A stretch of DNA of 64,000 nucleotides from Coprenecus sp902388455 (GTDB taxonomy: Bacteria > Bacteroidota > Bacteroidia > Bacteroidales > UBA932), in the NCBI GenBank assembly GCA_963931615.1, contig OZ007032.1, positions 806,001 to 870,000 of the forward strand, in the 5' to 3' direction. The position numbers and the translations under genes were made by a program. Numbering within the stretch: position 1 is the stretch's first letter; the number at the start of each line of letters is the position of its first letter. This document shows positions 27,006 through 35,996 of the stretch, piece by piece. The notes below the pieces were generated by a model that was given only the letters and a program-made list of their open reading frames with translations, was not told the DNA's origin and did not search any database.

Positions 27006-27119
27006 CAAAATTATAAAATAGCGCACAGAAACAGCTGCTAACGGCTGTTTTTTTTGTCAAATGCAAAATCCGTTTTTACCAAATGTAAAAAACGGTTAGA
27101 AATTACTTGCTTACTTTTG
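27006..27119. promoter_or_regulatory. Divergent promoters and candidate operator, crp-like/gdx
   Basis: Minus strand: -7 TAATTTTG (27006-27013) for the regulator. Plus strand: -7 TACTTTTG (27112-27119) for gdx. Between them CCGTTTTTAC (27070-27079) and GTAAAAAACGG (27085-27095) form an inverted repeat with one extra base, close to the gdx -33 region: a candidate operator. A second small repeat, AACAGC…GCTGTT plus a T run (27029-27055), is also present. No guanidine riboswitch motif (ACGR-type) was recognised. Confidence 0.5.
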
Positions 27120-27144
27120 CACCCGAATTTAATAAATCATAGGT

Positions 27145-27471
27145 ATGAATTGGATAATTTTATTTTTGGCAGGATTGTTTGAGGTAAGCCTTACATTCTG
27201 CTTGGGAAAAACGAGAGAGGCATCAGGTATTGGTTTTTATCTGTGGGGAAGCGGTTTCTTGGCTTCCACGGTATTGAGTATGGCATTACTTGCCAAAGCG
27301 GTTCAGACTTTGCCTTTGGGCACGGCATACGCCATTTGGACGGGTATCGGAGCGGTCGGCACGGTCTTGATTGGGATATTCGTTTTCAAAGAGCCGGCCA
27401 CTCCCATACGGCTTTTCTTCCTGTTCACGCTCATTGCCTCCTTGATTGGATTGAAAGTTGTGTCATACTGA
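27145..27471 (+). CDS. gdx: SMR-family guanidinium exporter (Gdx/SugE type)
   Basis: 108 residues, four membrane helices. The essential Glu13 sits in AGLFEVSLTFCLGKT. The segment LPLGTAYAIWTGIGAVGTVLIGIFVFKE has the WTGIG form of the Gdx/SugE subtype, not the WSGLG form of EmrE/Qac drug exporters. Gdx proteins exchange protons for guanidinium or small quaternary cations. It starts a two-gene operon with an MFS transporter 12 bases downstream. Confidence 0.87.
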   Translation: MNWIILFLAGLFEVSLTFCLGKTREASGIGFYLWGSGFLASTVLSMALLAKAVQTLPLGTAYAIWTGIGAVGTVLIGIFVFKEPATPIRLFFLFTLIASLIGLKVVSY

Positions 27472-27483
27472 AAGGAGGAATAA

Positions 27484-28689
27484 ATGATGAAATATGAATT
27501 GAGAGAAAACCACGGCATTCCGGCACCTCTGCTGGCTCTGATGGCAGTCGCTACCGGGCTTTCCGTTGCCAACTGCTACTACAACCAGCCTTTGTTGGGC
27601 AGCATGGCAAAGGATTTTGGGGTAAGCGACTTTTCTGCCAGCATGGTTGCGACATTGACCCAGATAGGTTATGTAGTCGGACTTGTGTTTGTCATTCCGC
27701 TTGGCGATTTGGTTTCACGAAAGCAGCTGATATTGACCAATTATATCATTTCATCGTGCGCATTGCTTGCCATAGCACTTGCCCCTAACATCTATTGGGT
27801 GTGGGGCGCATCCTTGCTTGCCGGAGCCTCTTCGGTTATGCCGCAGTTCTTCATCCCGTTGGTGTCTTTCCATTCAGCACCAGCACACAAGGTACGCAAC
27901 GTGGGGATTATACAGTCCTGTCTGCTCATAGGCATTCTTGGCTCACGGGTGTTAAGTGGTTTCCTGGCTGATATGTGGGGATGGCGTTCCGTCTATTTTG
28001 TGGCTTGTGTGTTTATGCTCGGATGCTTTCTTATGATTTACAAGATGCTTCCCGTTCTGCCTGCTCGTTCACGTGAAAATTATGCGGGTCTGATGAAATC
28101 CTTGTTGCGTCTGCTTGCCAAATACCCGTACTTGCGTATCGCTTCGTTGAGGGCGGCATTGGCTTATGGCTCGTTCTTTGCGTTGTGGAGTTGCCTTGCT
28201 TTCCGGATGAAGCAAGAGCCTTTCTTTGCGAGTGACGATATTATCGGCGCACTCGGTTTGTGCGGATTGGCAGGTGCATCCACGGTGGTTTTCATCAGCG
28301 GCTATATCCAAAAGTATGGCGCAAGGTTCTTCTCTATTGTCGGAGGATGTGTGGTATTGGCTGCATGGTTCTTGGCATTTTGGGGGAATGCCAGCTATGT
28401 GTGGATGATAGTCGCTATCCTGTTGATTGATGCAGGAATGCAATGCATCCATCTGTCCAATCAGACCAGCGTGGTAGCCCTCGATGCATCCGCCATCAAC
28501 CGTGTCAATACCGTTTATATGACCATCTACTTCCTGGGCGGTTCTGCTGGTACGTTCGTTTCAGGTCTGTTTTGGCAACATTACGGATGGGCAGGCGTGG
28601 TAGGAGTAGGAGTTGCCTTTACCGTGGCTTCCTTGTTCGTTAATTGCTTCCAACCAAGACTGCATAAGGATGAATGCTCAATATTCTGA
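27484..28689 (+). CDS. MFS transporter (YgaY-like)
   Basis: 401 residues, twelve predicted helices. NCYYNQPLLGSMAKDFG near the N-terminus and the loop GDLVSRKQLIL between helices 2 and 3 are characteristic of a group of DHA1-type exporters. The second half starts after the central loop RSRENYAGLMKSLLRLL. Substrate unknown; pairing with gdx suggests export of small cationic or toxic compounds (inference). The ATG at 27484 follows an AAAGGAGGAA ribosome site. Confidence 0.88.
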   Translation: MMKYELRENHGIPAPLLALMAVATGLSVANCYYNQPLLGSMAKDFGVSDFSASMVATLTQIGYVVGLVFVIPLGDLVSRKQLILTNYIISSCALLAIALAPNIYWVWGASLLAGASSVMPQFFIPLVSFHSAPAHKVRNVGIIQSCLLIGILGSRVLSGFLADMWGWRSVYFVACVFMLGCFLMIYKMLPVLPARSRENYAGLMKSLLRLLAKYPYLRIASLRAALAYGSFFALWSCLAFRMKQEPFFASDDIIGALGLCGLAGASTVVFISGYIQKYGARFFSIVGGCVVLAAWFLAFWGNASYVWMIVAILLIDAGMQCIHLSNQTSVVALDASAINRVNTVYMTIYFLGGSAGTFVSGLFWQHYGWAGVVGVGVAFTVASLFVNCFQPRLHKDECSIF

Positions 28690-28710
28690 CTAAAATAATT
28701 TTTGGAATGA

Positions 28711-28742
28711 TCCTTTCAGTCTGAATATTTTTCATACCTTTG
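28711..28742 (+). promoter_or_regulatory. Consensus promoter without an obvious gene
   Basis: TTTG (28711-28714), 20 bases, TACCTTTG (28735-28742). It sits 22 bases after the MFS stop and reads into a stretch without a long frame. Confidence 0.5.
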
Positions 28743-28996
28743 TACCGTAAGAGTTTCCCAAACAAGCAAAGCGATGTAGACCACGGCAATTAGGACGGTT
28801 GCCAACTCATTACCTGAAAACGAAGTAATTCTTCTAACTCTCTTGATTTCAAAGAGGTATATTCCTTATACAGTTTTACGGAAAATTTGTGTAAAAGCCA
28901 TCAGATTTCAACATATTAACACTAAATGGCGGCGGAACGATAAGACGGAACGAGAATTTTCATGGCTTCGCAACATGTGTATTAAGATAAATCATT
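28743..28996. other. Gene-free stretch between MFS and the small membrane protein
   Basis: I see no coding frame of note, only stop-rich AT-rich sequence with short frames such as ATG at 28926 reading five codons. It could be the leader of an RNA from the promoter just upstream or debris of a mobile element. Nothing more can be supported. Confidence 0.4.
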
Positions 28997-29031
28997 TAAC
29001 TTTGTAAACGAAACAAAACAGGCGGAAGCGG

Positions 29032-29579
29032 ATGGAAAAATAAAGGACCTAATCGTAAAGCATGTCTGGAGCCGGCCTCTGCGGCACCGGCCAGAAGACT
29101 CGTTCATACTCCGTATAGTAAGGAATTTTTGTCAGTTTATACTGCTGATTTCCCTTTTTGTCCTGATTTATGCCTTTATCGTTACGCTCGGATGGATTAA
29201 GGGAGCGGCTATGTCACTCATATCCGTTGCCTGCTCGGCGGTCTATTGGCTGACGACGAGCTATCTTGGCAGGCTGTCTTCAGGCTGGATAAAGAAGCCG
29301 ATGCTGGCCAAAGCTTTTGCCTACGGCGTAAGGGCAGCCGTCAGTCTTGCCTTAATATTTTGGTTATTCGACTTTTTCCTTCAATCCGGAGCCGTGGGAA
29401 ACATGACAAATGCGATGCTCTTCAGTTATGCGACAACCTTTCTCAGCATATACGAGATTTCCTGTTTCAGCCAGTGCGCCTTTTATATTATATCTTACTT
29501 CATTGATAAATATCTGTCCCGACGGCGGCAGGAGGGCACGTGCTTGAAGGTAATGGACCAACCGGCCGTAAGCTGTTAA
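29032..29579 (+). pseudogene. Small polytopic membrane protein, apparent frameshift after the start
   Basis: A -7 box TAACTTTG (28997-29004) precedes ATG-GAA-AAA-TAA at 29032, which stops at once. In the next frame an uninterrupted protein runs from about 29040: IKDLIVKHVWSRPLRHRPEDSF, then hydrophobic helices (FCQFILLISLFVLIYAFIV, MSLISVACSAVYWL, VSLALIFWLFDFFL, SYATTFLSIYEI) to the stop at 29577. One extra A in the run of five would restore MEKIKDLIVKH. The longest frame with a normal start begins at 29211, which would lose the first helix. So this is either a broken gene, a sequencing error, or a gene translated from a downstream or non-standard start. No family recognised. Confidence 0.6.
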
Positions 29580-29623
29580 AATCAGGCCGGAATAATTGGT
29601 ACAAAATTTTATTTGGTATATTG

Positions 29624-29653
29624 TTTGCTTCTCAAAAGAAAGTGCTAATTTTG
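29624..29653 (+). promoter_or_regulatory. Promoter-like pair upstream of the dehydrogenase region
   Basis: TTTG (29624-29627), 18 bases, TAATTTTG (29646-29653). It could give a ~210-base leader to the dehydrogenase transcript. No gene is seen between 29580 and 29870. Confidence 0.45.
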
Positions 29654-29813
29654 CAAATAGAACAAGAGTTGTTTGACAGAAATACACCGTATATCACAGA
29701 ATTTGCGACTGTTGCCAAGTCATTACCTCCGTCTTTGAAGAACGCTCGTAAATAGCTTATTTCTAATGTATTCCTATCTTAATATCGTTTTTTTCGACAA
29801 GATACGCAGAATA

Positions 29814-29844
29814 TTGGAAGAAATCGTCAAAGATTCTAAATTTG
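29814..29844 (+). promoter_or_regulatory. Promoter of the D-2-hydroxyacid dehydrogenase gene
   Basis: TTG (29814-29816), 20 bases, TAAATTTG (29837-29844), 26 bases before the start codon. Confidence 0.6.
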
Positions 29845-29870
29845 CTACAGAATTTTAAACTGACAACTGT

Positions 29871-30815
29871 ATGAAGATAGTTTTCCTGGATGCCGCTACT
29901 GTCGGCAAGGATGTCTCTTTGGACGGACTCAGGCAGTTCGGAGAGACGGTGTTTTATGATGCTACCAAGCCGGGTGAGGCCGCTTCAAGGGTGGCTGACT
30001 GCGATATCGTGATAACCAACAAGGTGAAGGTCTACCGGGACGAGATCGACGCGGCCCGCAATCTGAAACTTATCTGCGTGGCGGCCACCGGAGTCAACTG
30101 CGTGGACGTGGACTACGCTGCCTCTAAGGGCATACCGGTCAAGAACGTGCCGGCGTACTCGACCGAGAGCGTGGCACAGGTGTGCTTCATGCACATCCTC
30201 AATATGGTTGGACACGGGATGTATTTCAATGAGATCTGCCACGACGGACGCTACTCCCGAAGCGGGATGTTCTCCGATGTGCTCAATCCCTTCTGGGAGC
30301 TCAAGGGCAAGAAGATGGGTATCATCGGCATGGGCAATATCGGCTCGCGGGTGGCTGAGCTGGCCACGGCCTTCGGGATGGAGGTGTCCTACTACTCGAC
30401 TTCCGGTACCGGACACTGCAGGACCTATCCCTGCGTGAGTCTTGAGGAACTGCTGGGCGGAAGTGATATCGTGTCGGTCAACTGCCCTCTGAATCCTAAG
30501 ACAAGAGACCTTATCACATACACGGAGCTGGGCCGGATGAAGCCCGGAGCCTATATCGTCAACTGCTCCCGCGGAGGCATCATCAACGAGAACGACTTAG
30601 TCCGCGCTCTCAACGACGGCCTGATAGCCGGAGCCGCGGTCGATACATTCGAGACTGAGCCCCTGCCCATAGACCATCCTTACATAGCCGGAGTCAAGGA
30701 CCCTTCGAGGCTGATTCTCTCGCCGCACATCGGCTGGACCAGCATCGAGGCCCGTATCCGCTTAGTGGAAGTCCTCGAGGAGAATATCCGCACCTTCCTG
30801 GAGAGCGGCAAGTAG
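29871..30815 (+). CDS. D-2-hydroxyacid dehydrogenase (glycerate dehydrogenase-like)
   Basis: 314 residues; reduces a 2-keto acid with NAD(P)H. The Rossmann motif GIIGMGNIGSRVAELATAFGMEV, the catalytic-Arg segment IVNCSRGGIINENDLVRAL, and the catalytic His in LSPHIGWTSIEAR are intact; the Glu lies in ETEPLP. Hydroxypyruvate/glyoxylate (HprA-type) is the likeliest substrate from overall form, but others in the family cannot be excluded. It converges on guaA with a 4-base gap. Confidence 0.88.
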   Translation: MKIVFLDAATVGKDVSLDGLRQFGETVFYDATKPGEAASRVADCDIVITNKVKVYRDEIDAARNLKLICVAATGVNCVDVDYAASKGIPVKNVPAYSTESVAQVCFMHILNMVGHGMYFNEICHDGRYSRSGMFSDVLNPFWELKGKKMGIIGMGNIGSRVAELATAFGMEVSYYSTSGTGHCRTYPCVSLEELLGGSDIVSVNCPLNPKTRDLITYTELGRMKPGAYIVNCSRGGIINENDLVRALNDGLIAGAAVDTFETEPLPIDHPYIAGVKDPSRLILSPHIGWTSIEARIRLVEVLEENIRTFLESGK

Positions 30816-30819
30816 GAAT

Positions 30820-32421
30820 TTACTCCCACTCGATAGTTGCGGGGGGTTTGGACGAGATGTCGTAGACGACGCGGTTCACTCCCCGCACTTTGTTTATGAT
30901 GTCGTTGGAGACTTTCGCCAGGAAGTCGTAGGGGAGGTGTACCCAGTCGGCGGTCATGCCGTCGGTGGAGACCACTGCCCTGAGGGCGATGGTGTACTCG
31001 TAGGTGCGCTCGTCGCCCATGACTCCCACGCTGCGTACGGGAGGGAGGATCGTTCCGGCCTGCCAGATGCAGTCGTAGAGGGTCAGGAAGCCCTCGCCGG
31101 TTTCGGTGCCGCCTGTGGCCGCTGCTCCGGATGCGGGCTGCCAGCCTTCGGGGGCGGGGGTGGAGCGGAGGGCGTCGATGTAGATGGCGTCGGCGTTGCG
31201 CAGTATCTCCAGTTTCTCGCGGGTCACCTCGCCGAGCACCCTGATGCCGAGGCCGGGGCCGGGAAAGGGATGGCGGGAGATGAGGGAGTTCTTGATGCCG
31301 AGGGCGCGGCCTACGCGGCGGACCTCGTCCTTGAAGAGGGAGCGCAGGGGCTCGACGATCTTAAGGTTCATTTCCTCCGGCAGACCGCCCACGTTGTGGT
31401 GGGACTTGATGGTCTGCGAGGGACCGTTGACGGAGGTCGACTCTATCACGTCCGGATATATGGTGCCCTGGGCAAGCCAGGATGCGTTCTCTATCTTATG
31501 AGCCTCCGCGTCGAAGACCTCGATGAAGGTGCGGCCGATGGCCTTGCGCTTGGCCTCGGGATCGGAGATGCCCTCGAGGGCCTTGAGGAAGAGCTCGGTG
31601 GCGTCCACTCCGCGTACGTTGAGGCCCATGTCCTGGTAGGAGGCCAGCACGGACTCGTACTCGTCCTTGCGCAGCAGCCCGTTGTTGACGAAGATGCAGT
31701 GCAGCTGCCGTCCGATGGCCCTGTGCAGCAGGACTGCCGCCACGGAGGAGTCGACTCCGCCGGAGAGGCCGAGGATGACATTGTCCTGACCTATTTTCTC
31801 CCTGAGGGACTCGATGGAACTTTCAATGAAGGAGGCGGGGGTCCAGTCGCCCTTGCAGCCGCAGATGCGCATGGCGAAGTTCTCTAAAATCTGAGGTCCG
31901 TAGGCCGAATGATAGACCTCCGGGTGGAACTGGACACACCAGGTCTGCTCACCTTTTATATGATAGGCGGCGTTGACCACGTCGTCGGTGGAGGCTATGA
32001 CCTCCGCGCCTTCGGGGAGACGTGCGATGGTGTCACCGTGGGACATCCAGACCTGCGAGTCGGAGGGAATGCCCTCGAACAGGGGGCATTGTTCCTTGAT
32101 ATGCATGATGGCGCGGCCGTACTCCCGGGCGATGGAGGGATTGACCTCCCCGCCGTAGCGGTGGGCGATGTACTGGGCACCGTAGCAGATGCAGAGCATG
32201 GGAAAGCGGCCCTTGATGCCGGAGAGATCGGGGGAGGGGGCCTTCGGGTCGCGGACGGACCAGGGGCTGCCCGAGAGAACTACGCCGCGGACGCTGTCGT
32301 CGAGGGCGGGTATCCTGTTGAATGGATGGATTTCGCAATAAACGTTCAGCTCCCTGAGTCTGCGGCCGATTAGCTGGGTGACCTGTGAGCCGAAATCGAG
32401 GATTATGATCTTCTCCGTCAT
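30820..32421 (-). CDS. guaA: GMP synthase (glutamine-hydrolysing)
   Basis: Converts XMP to GMP. N-terminal glutaminase with nucleophile Cys79 in LCICYGAQYIAHRYGG and the His/Glu pair in WCVQFHPEVYHSAYG; ATP pyrophosphatase loop GLSGGVDSSVAAVLLHRAIG; C-terminal dimerisation domain ending in KPPATIEWE. The ATG at 32421 gives 533 residues, about 20 more than usual: a Gly/Ala/Thr-rich insert (PEGWQPASGAAATGGTETGEG) splits the C-terminal domain just before LTLYDCIWQAG. TACATTTG on the minus strand (32462-32469) is its -7 box. Confidence 0.96.
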   Translation of the reverse strand: MTEKIIILDFGSQVTQLIGRRLRELNVYCEIHPFNRIPALDDSVRGVVLSGSPWSVRDPKAPSPDLSGIKGRFPMLCICYGAQYIAHRYGGEVNPSIAREYGRAIMHIKEQCPLFEGIPSDSQVWMSHGDTIARLPEGAEVIASTDDVVNAAYHIKGEQTWCVQFHPEVYHSAYGPQILENFAMRICGCKGDWTPASFIESSIESLREKIGQDNVILGLSGGVDSSVAAVLLHRAIGRQLHCIFVNNGLLRKDEYESVLASYQDMGLNVRGVDATELFLKALEGISDPEAKRKAIGRTFIEVFDAEAHKIENASWLAQGTIYPDVIESTSVNGPSQTIKSHHNVGGLPEEMNLKIVEPLRSLFKDEVRRVGRALGIKNSLISRHPFPGPGLGIRVLGEVTREKLEILRNADAIYIDALRSTPAPEGWQPASGAAATGGTETGEGFLTLYDCIWQAGTILPPVRSVGVMGDERTYEYTIALRAVVSTDGMTADWVHLPYDFLAKVSNDIINKVRGVNRVVYDISSKPPATIEWE

Positions 32422-32482
32422 GGTGTGTGGTGGGTTACTGTTAAAATTTAATGTCAGGGTGCAAATGTAAATAAATTTCAAT

Positions 32483-32490
32483 TAATTTTG
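32483..32490 (+). promoter_or_regulatory. -7 box of typA
   Basis: TAATTTTG, 10 bases before the typA start; divergent from the guaA -7 box at 32462-32469. The leader would be very short or leaderless. Confidence 0.5.
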
Positions 32491-32500
32491 CGCCCCGAAT

Positions 32501-34303
32501 ATGCAAAACGTAAGAAATATAGCCATCATCGCCCATGTCGACCACGGTAAGACCACTCTGGTGGACAGAATGATATATCAGGCGAAGCTCGTCCGGGAGG
32601 ACGGAAAGCACGGGGGCGACCTGATCTTAGACAACAACGATCTGGAGCGTGAGAGAGGTATCACTATCCTCGCCAAGAACGTATCGGTGCCGTACAAGGG
32701 TATCAAGATCAATATCATAGACACTCCGGGCCACGCCGATTTCGGAGGCGAGGTCGAGAGGGTGCTCAACATGACGGACGGAGTACTGCTTTTAGTGGAT
32801 GCCTTCGAGGGCACCATGCCGCAGACCCGCTTCGTGCTGCAGAAGGCCATAGAGATGGGTAAGAAGCCTATCGTGGTGATCAACAAGGTGGACAAGCCCA
32901 ACTGCCGTCCCGACGAGGTCAATGAGCAGGTCTTCGACTTGATGTTCTCGCTCAACGCCACTGAGGAACAGCTGGACTTCAAGACCGTCTACGGCAGTGC
33001 CAAGCAGGGCTGGATGTCCTTAGACTGGCGCAAGCCCACGGGTGACATCATCCCGCTTTTAGACACTATCGTGGCTGAGATACCGGCGCCCAAGTATGTG
33101 GAGGGCACACCCCAGATGCTGATTTCCTCCCTCGAATATTCGCCCTACGTGGGACGTATCGCGGTGGGCAGGGTCAGCCGCGGAGCCCTTACGGCCGGCA
33201 TGCAGATTTCCCTCTGCAAGAAGGACGGCACGATAGAGAAACAGAAGATCAAGGACCTGATGGTATTCCAGGGACTCGAGAAGAAGAGCGCTGAGAAGGT
33301 GGAGTGCGGGGACATCTGCGCTGTAGTCGGCCTGGAGGACTTCGAGATAGGCGATACGGTGGCCGATTTCGAGAATCCGGAGGCTCTGCCGCCCATCACC
33401 GTGGACGAGCCTACGATGAGCATGCTGTTTACCATCAACGATTCCCCTTTCTTCGGCCGTGACGGCAAGTACGTGACCTCCAGGCATCTGAAGGAGCGCC
33501 TGGAGAAGGAACTGGAGAAGAACCTGGCGCTGAGGGTAAAGCCCGGTCTGGGTGCCGATTCCTTTATAGTGTACGGGCGCGGCGTGCTGCATCTGTCGAT
33601 CCTTATCGAGACGATGCGCCGCGAGGGCTTCGAGCTGCAGGTCGGCCAGCCCAAGGTCATCGACAAGAATATCAACGGAGTACGCTGCGAACCCATAGAA
33701 CTGCTGACCATCGACCTGCCAGAGGACATGGTAGGCAAGGCCATTGAGATATCCACCCGCCGCAAGGCCTCCCTGACCCACATGGAGACCCGCGGGGACA
33801 GGGCCCATCTGGAGTTCGATATTCCTTCGAGGGGTCTGATAGGTCTGAGGAGCAACCTGATGACCGCTACACAGGGCGAGGCCGTAGTGGCCCACCGCTT
33901 CAAGGGTTACGAGCCGTACAAGGGCGAGATAGAGAAGCGCAACAACGGCTCCCTAGTCTCCCTCGAGACCGGTCTCTCAGTGGCTTACGCCATGGATAAG
34001 CTCCAGGACCGCGGCCGCTTCTTCATCGATCCGGGCGAGGAAATTTACGCCGGTCAGGTGGTCGGCGAGCACACCAGGGCGAGCGATCTGGCCATCAACA
34101 TCTGCAAGACCAAGAAGCTGACCAATATGAGGGCATCCGGCTCCGACGAGAAGGTGATGCTGCCGCCTCCCATCAAGTTCTCCCTCGAAGAGGCTTTGGA
34201 GTATATTCAGGAGGACGAGCTGGTGGAGGTGACTCCTCACTTCATGCGTCTGAGGAAGATTATTTTGGACGAGAACGAGAGAAAGCGCAGGAGAATGCAA
34301 TAA
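32501..34303 (+). CDS. typA: Ribosome-associated GTPase TypA/BipA
   Basis: Translational GTPase that assists ribosome assembly and stress translation. G1 AHVDHGKTTLVDRM, G2/switch RERGITILAKN, G3 DTPGHADFGGEVERV, G4 NKVDKP are all intact. The TypA-specific C-terminal domain follows (RGLIGLRSNLMTATQGEAVVAHRFKGYEPYKGEI and RASDLAINICKTKKLTNMRASGSDEKVMLPPP). 600 residues, full length. Confidence 0.97.
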   Translation: MQNVRNIAIIAHVDHGKTTLVDRMIYQAKLVREDGKHGGDLILDNNDLERERGITILAKNVSVPYKGIKINIIDTPGHADFGGEVERVLNMTDGVLLLVDAFEGTMPQTRFVLQKAIEMGKKPIVVINKVDKPNCRPDEVNEQVFDLMFSLNATEEQLDFKTVYGSAKQGWMSLDWRKPTGDIIPLLDTIVAEIPAPKYVEGTPQMLISSLEYSPYVGRIAVGRVSRGALTAGMQISLCKKDGTIEKQKIKDLMVFQGLEKKSAEKVECGDICAVVGLEDFEIGDTVADFENPEALPPITVDEPTMSMLFTINDSPFFGRDGKYVTSRHLKERLEKELEKNLALRVKPGLGADSFIVYGRGVLHLSILIETMRREGFELQVGQPKVIDKNINGVRCEPIELLTIDLPEDMVGKAIEISTRRKASLTHMETRGDRAHLEFDIPSRGLIGLRSNLMTATQGEAVVAHRFKGYEPYKGEIEKRNNGSLVSLETGLSVAYAMDKLQDRGRFFIDPGEEIYAGQVVGEHTRASDLAINICKTKKLTNMRASGSDEKVMLPPPIKFSLEEALEYIQEDELVEVTPHFMRLRKIILDENERKRRRMQ

Positions 34304-34341
34304 AAAAGTCCAAAACAATTTCGGAATATTGAAAAATTTTA

Positions 34342-34349
34342 TATCTTTG
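34342..34349 (+). promoter_or_regulatory. -7 box of the DUF177-rpmF-plsX operon
   Basis: TATCTTTG, 20 bases before the first start codon. Confidence 0.6.
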
Positions 34350-34369
34350 CCGCCCTTAATTGTCGGGAA

Positions 34370-34822
34370 ATGAATTGCAAGATAGGGATACGCGGGCTTT
34401 CAAACGGAGAACATCCGTTCCACTTCAAGGTGGACGGGAGTTTCTTCGAGGCATACGAGAGCGATACTGTCTCGGATGCTGAGTTGGATGTCAATGCCCT
34501 GATAACCAAGGAACCGGGCCGTATGAGCCTCGACCTCGGTATTACAGGGGACGTGACGGTGAAGTGCGACAGATGCCTCGCGGACCTGAAGATTCCGGTG
34601 GATATTCAGGTGCCTTTCTCGGTGATGTTCTCCTCATACGCGGAGGATGCGGAGGAGGGAGTCTCGGACGAGGTGATACTCCTAGACGGCAGTTCTTCGG
34701 AGATAGACCTGGGGCAGATTATTTACGACTATGTCAATCTCAGCCTCCCGATAAAGAAGGTTCATCCCGAGGGAGAATGTGACCCCGTGATGATGGAAAA
34801 GCTGAAAGATATTTTAAAATAG
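34370..34822 (+). CDS. DUF177/YceD-family protein
   Basis: 150 residues. The conserved DUF177 core is the Cys pair and following strand in VKCDRCLADLKIPVDIQVPFSVMFSS, followed by the acidic and EIDLGQIIYDYVNLSLPIKKVHPEGEC segments. YceD-type proteins sit next to rpmF in most bacteria and are linked to 23S rRNA/50S biogenesis. First gene of the rpmF-plsX operon. Confidence 0.9.
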   Translation: MNCKIGIRGLSNGEHPFHFKVDGSFFEAYESDTVSDAELDVNALITKEPGRMSLDLGITGDVTVKCDRCLADLKIPVDIQVPFSVMFSSYAEDAEEGVSDEVILLDGSSSEIDLGQIIYDYVNLSLPIKKVHPEGECDPVMMEKLKDILK

Positions 34823-34845
34823 AAATAATTAAAATTTAGAATAAG

Positions 34846-35028
34846 ATGGCACATCCCAAACACAAACTTTCAAAGCAGCGCAGGGACAAACGCAGAACTC
34901 ATGACAAACTGACTCTCCCCGCACTTTCCACTTGCTCCAACTGCGGAGCCACAGTACTGTATCACCGCGTATGCCCTGAGTGCGGCTACTACCGCGGACG
35001 TCTGATGGTTGAGAAGAACGTAGAGTAA
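34846..35028 (+). CDS. rpmF: 50S ribosomal protein L32
   Basis: 60 residues, basic N-terminus MAHPKHKLSKQRRDKRRTH, and an intact zinc ribbon: CSNC…CPEC. It lies 23 bases after the DUF177 gene and 6 bases before plsX. Confidence 0.97.
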   Translation: MAHPKHKLSKQRRDKRRTHDKLTLPALSTCSNCGATVLYHRVCPECGYYRGRLMVEKNVE

Positions 35029-35034
35029 GTCTGC

Positions 35035-35985
35035 GTGAGGAAGCTGAGAATCGGCCTTGACGCCATGGGCGGCGATTTCGCCCCGGGCAATGAGGTCTCC
35101 GGAGCACTGGAGGCGCTCGAAAGGAGCGGAGGCGGATTCGAGGTGTATCTCTTCGGAGATGAGAAGGCTATTACCGGAGCCTGTGACCGTATGGGTTGCA
35201 GCCCCGGTAATTTTGTTATAGTGCATTGTCCTGACCGGATTACTTTCGCGGACCATCCGGCCATGTCGGTGACCAGAAAGACGCAGTCTTCCCTGGTCCG
35301 CGGCTTTGATATGCTGGCTTCGGGGGAGATAGATGCTTTCGCCGGCACGGGCAATACCGGGGCTATGATGACGGCCTGCTGTACCCGGCTGAGCCTGGTG
35401 CACGGAGTTCACCGCCCCTGTATCTCCGTGGAGCTTCTGGGGTTGTCGGGCCAGCGGATTCTGCTGCTGGATGTGGGTTTCAATGCTGAGTGCCGACCGG
35501 AACAGTACTGCCATTTTGCCTGGCTGGGCAGCGTCTATGCCCGTTCGGTTTTCGGAGTCCGGGAGCCGCGGGTGGCCCTGCTCAATATCGGTGGAGAAAG
35601 CGGCAAGGGACATATAATCGCCCGCGAGGCCTGGCGCCTGATGTCGGAGGCCCAGGAATACCGCTTCGTCGGCAATATCGAGCCGGACACGCTGTTCACC
35701 ACTGACCGCACTGATGTGGTGGTCACCGACGGCTTTACCGGCAATATCTTCCTCAAGCAGGCCGAGGGCTTCTATGAGATAGCCTCGGCCCGCGGCATCC
35801 ACGACCCTTACATCGACCGTTTCAACTACGAGGAATACGGCGGTACACCGGTCCTCGGTGTCTCTTCCACAGTGATTATCGGACATGGCCGCTCTACTCC
35901 GCGGGCCATTGCTAATATGATTCTTAAGGCGGAAAATGTATTAAATTGTGGATTAATCGAAAATTTTAATATATTTGCACGCTAA
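35035..35985 (+). CDS. plsX: Phosphate acyltransferase PlsX
   Basis: Makes acyl-phosphate from acyl-ACP for phospholipid synthesis. Conserved opening RIGLDAMGGDFAPG, then GNTGAMM, and VVTDGFTGNIFLKQAEG. Starts at GTG (35035), 6 bases after rpmF; no ATG fits the conserved N-terminus. 316 residues. fabH, often next in this operon, is replaced here by a tRNA gene. Confidence 0.95.
   Translation: MRKLRIGLDAMGGDFAPGNEVSGALEALERSGGGFEVYLFGDEKAITGACDRMGCSPGNFVIVHCPDRITFADHPAMSVTRKTQSSLVRGFDMLASGEIDAFAGTGNTGAMMTACCTRLSLVHGVHRPCISVELLGLSGQRILLLDVGFNAECRPEQYCHFAWLGSVYARSVFGVREPRVALLNIGGESGKGHIIAREAWRLMSEAQEYRFVGNIEPDTLFTTDRTDVVVTDGFTGNIFLKQAEGFYEIASARGIHDPYIDRFNYEEYGGTPVLGVSSTVIIGHGRSTPRAIANMILKAENVLNCGLIENFNIFAR
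35970..35977 (+). promoter_or_regulatory. -7 box of tRNA-Arg inside the plsX 3' end
   Basis: TATATTTG, 19 bases before the tRNA; it overlaps the last codons of plsX. Confidence 0.6.
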
Positions 35986-35996
35986 AAAATTGGAAC

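Noticed and set aside
29540..29755. A 71-codon plus-strand frame after the small membrane protein
   Set aside because: It overlaps the previous gene and a promoter-like pair and encodes no recognisable sequence.
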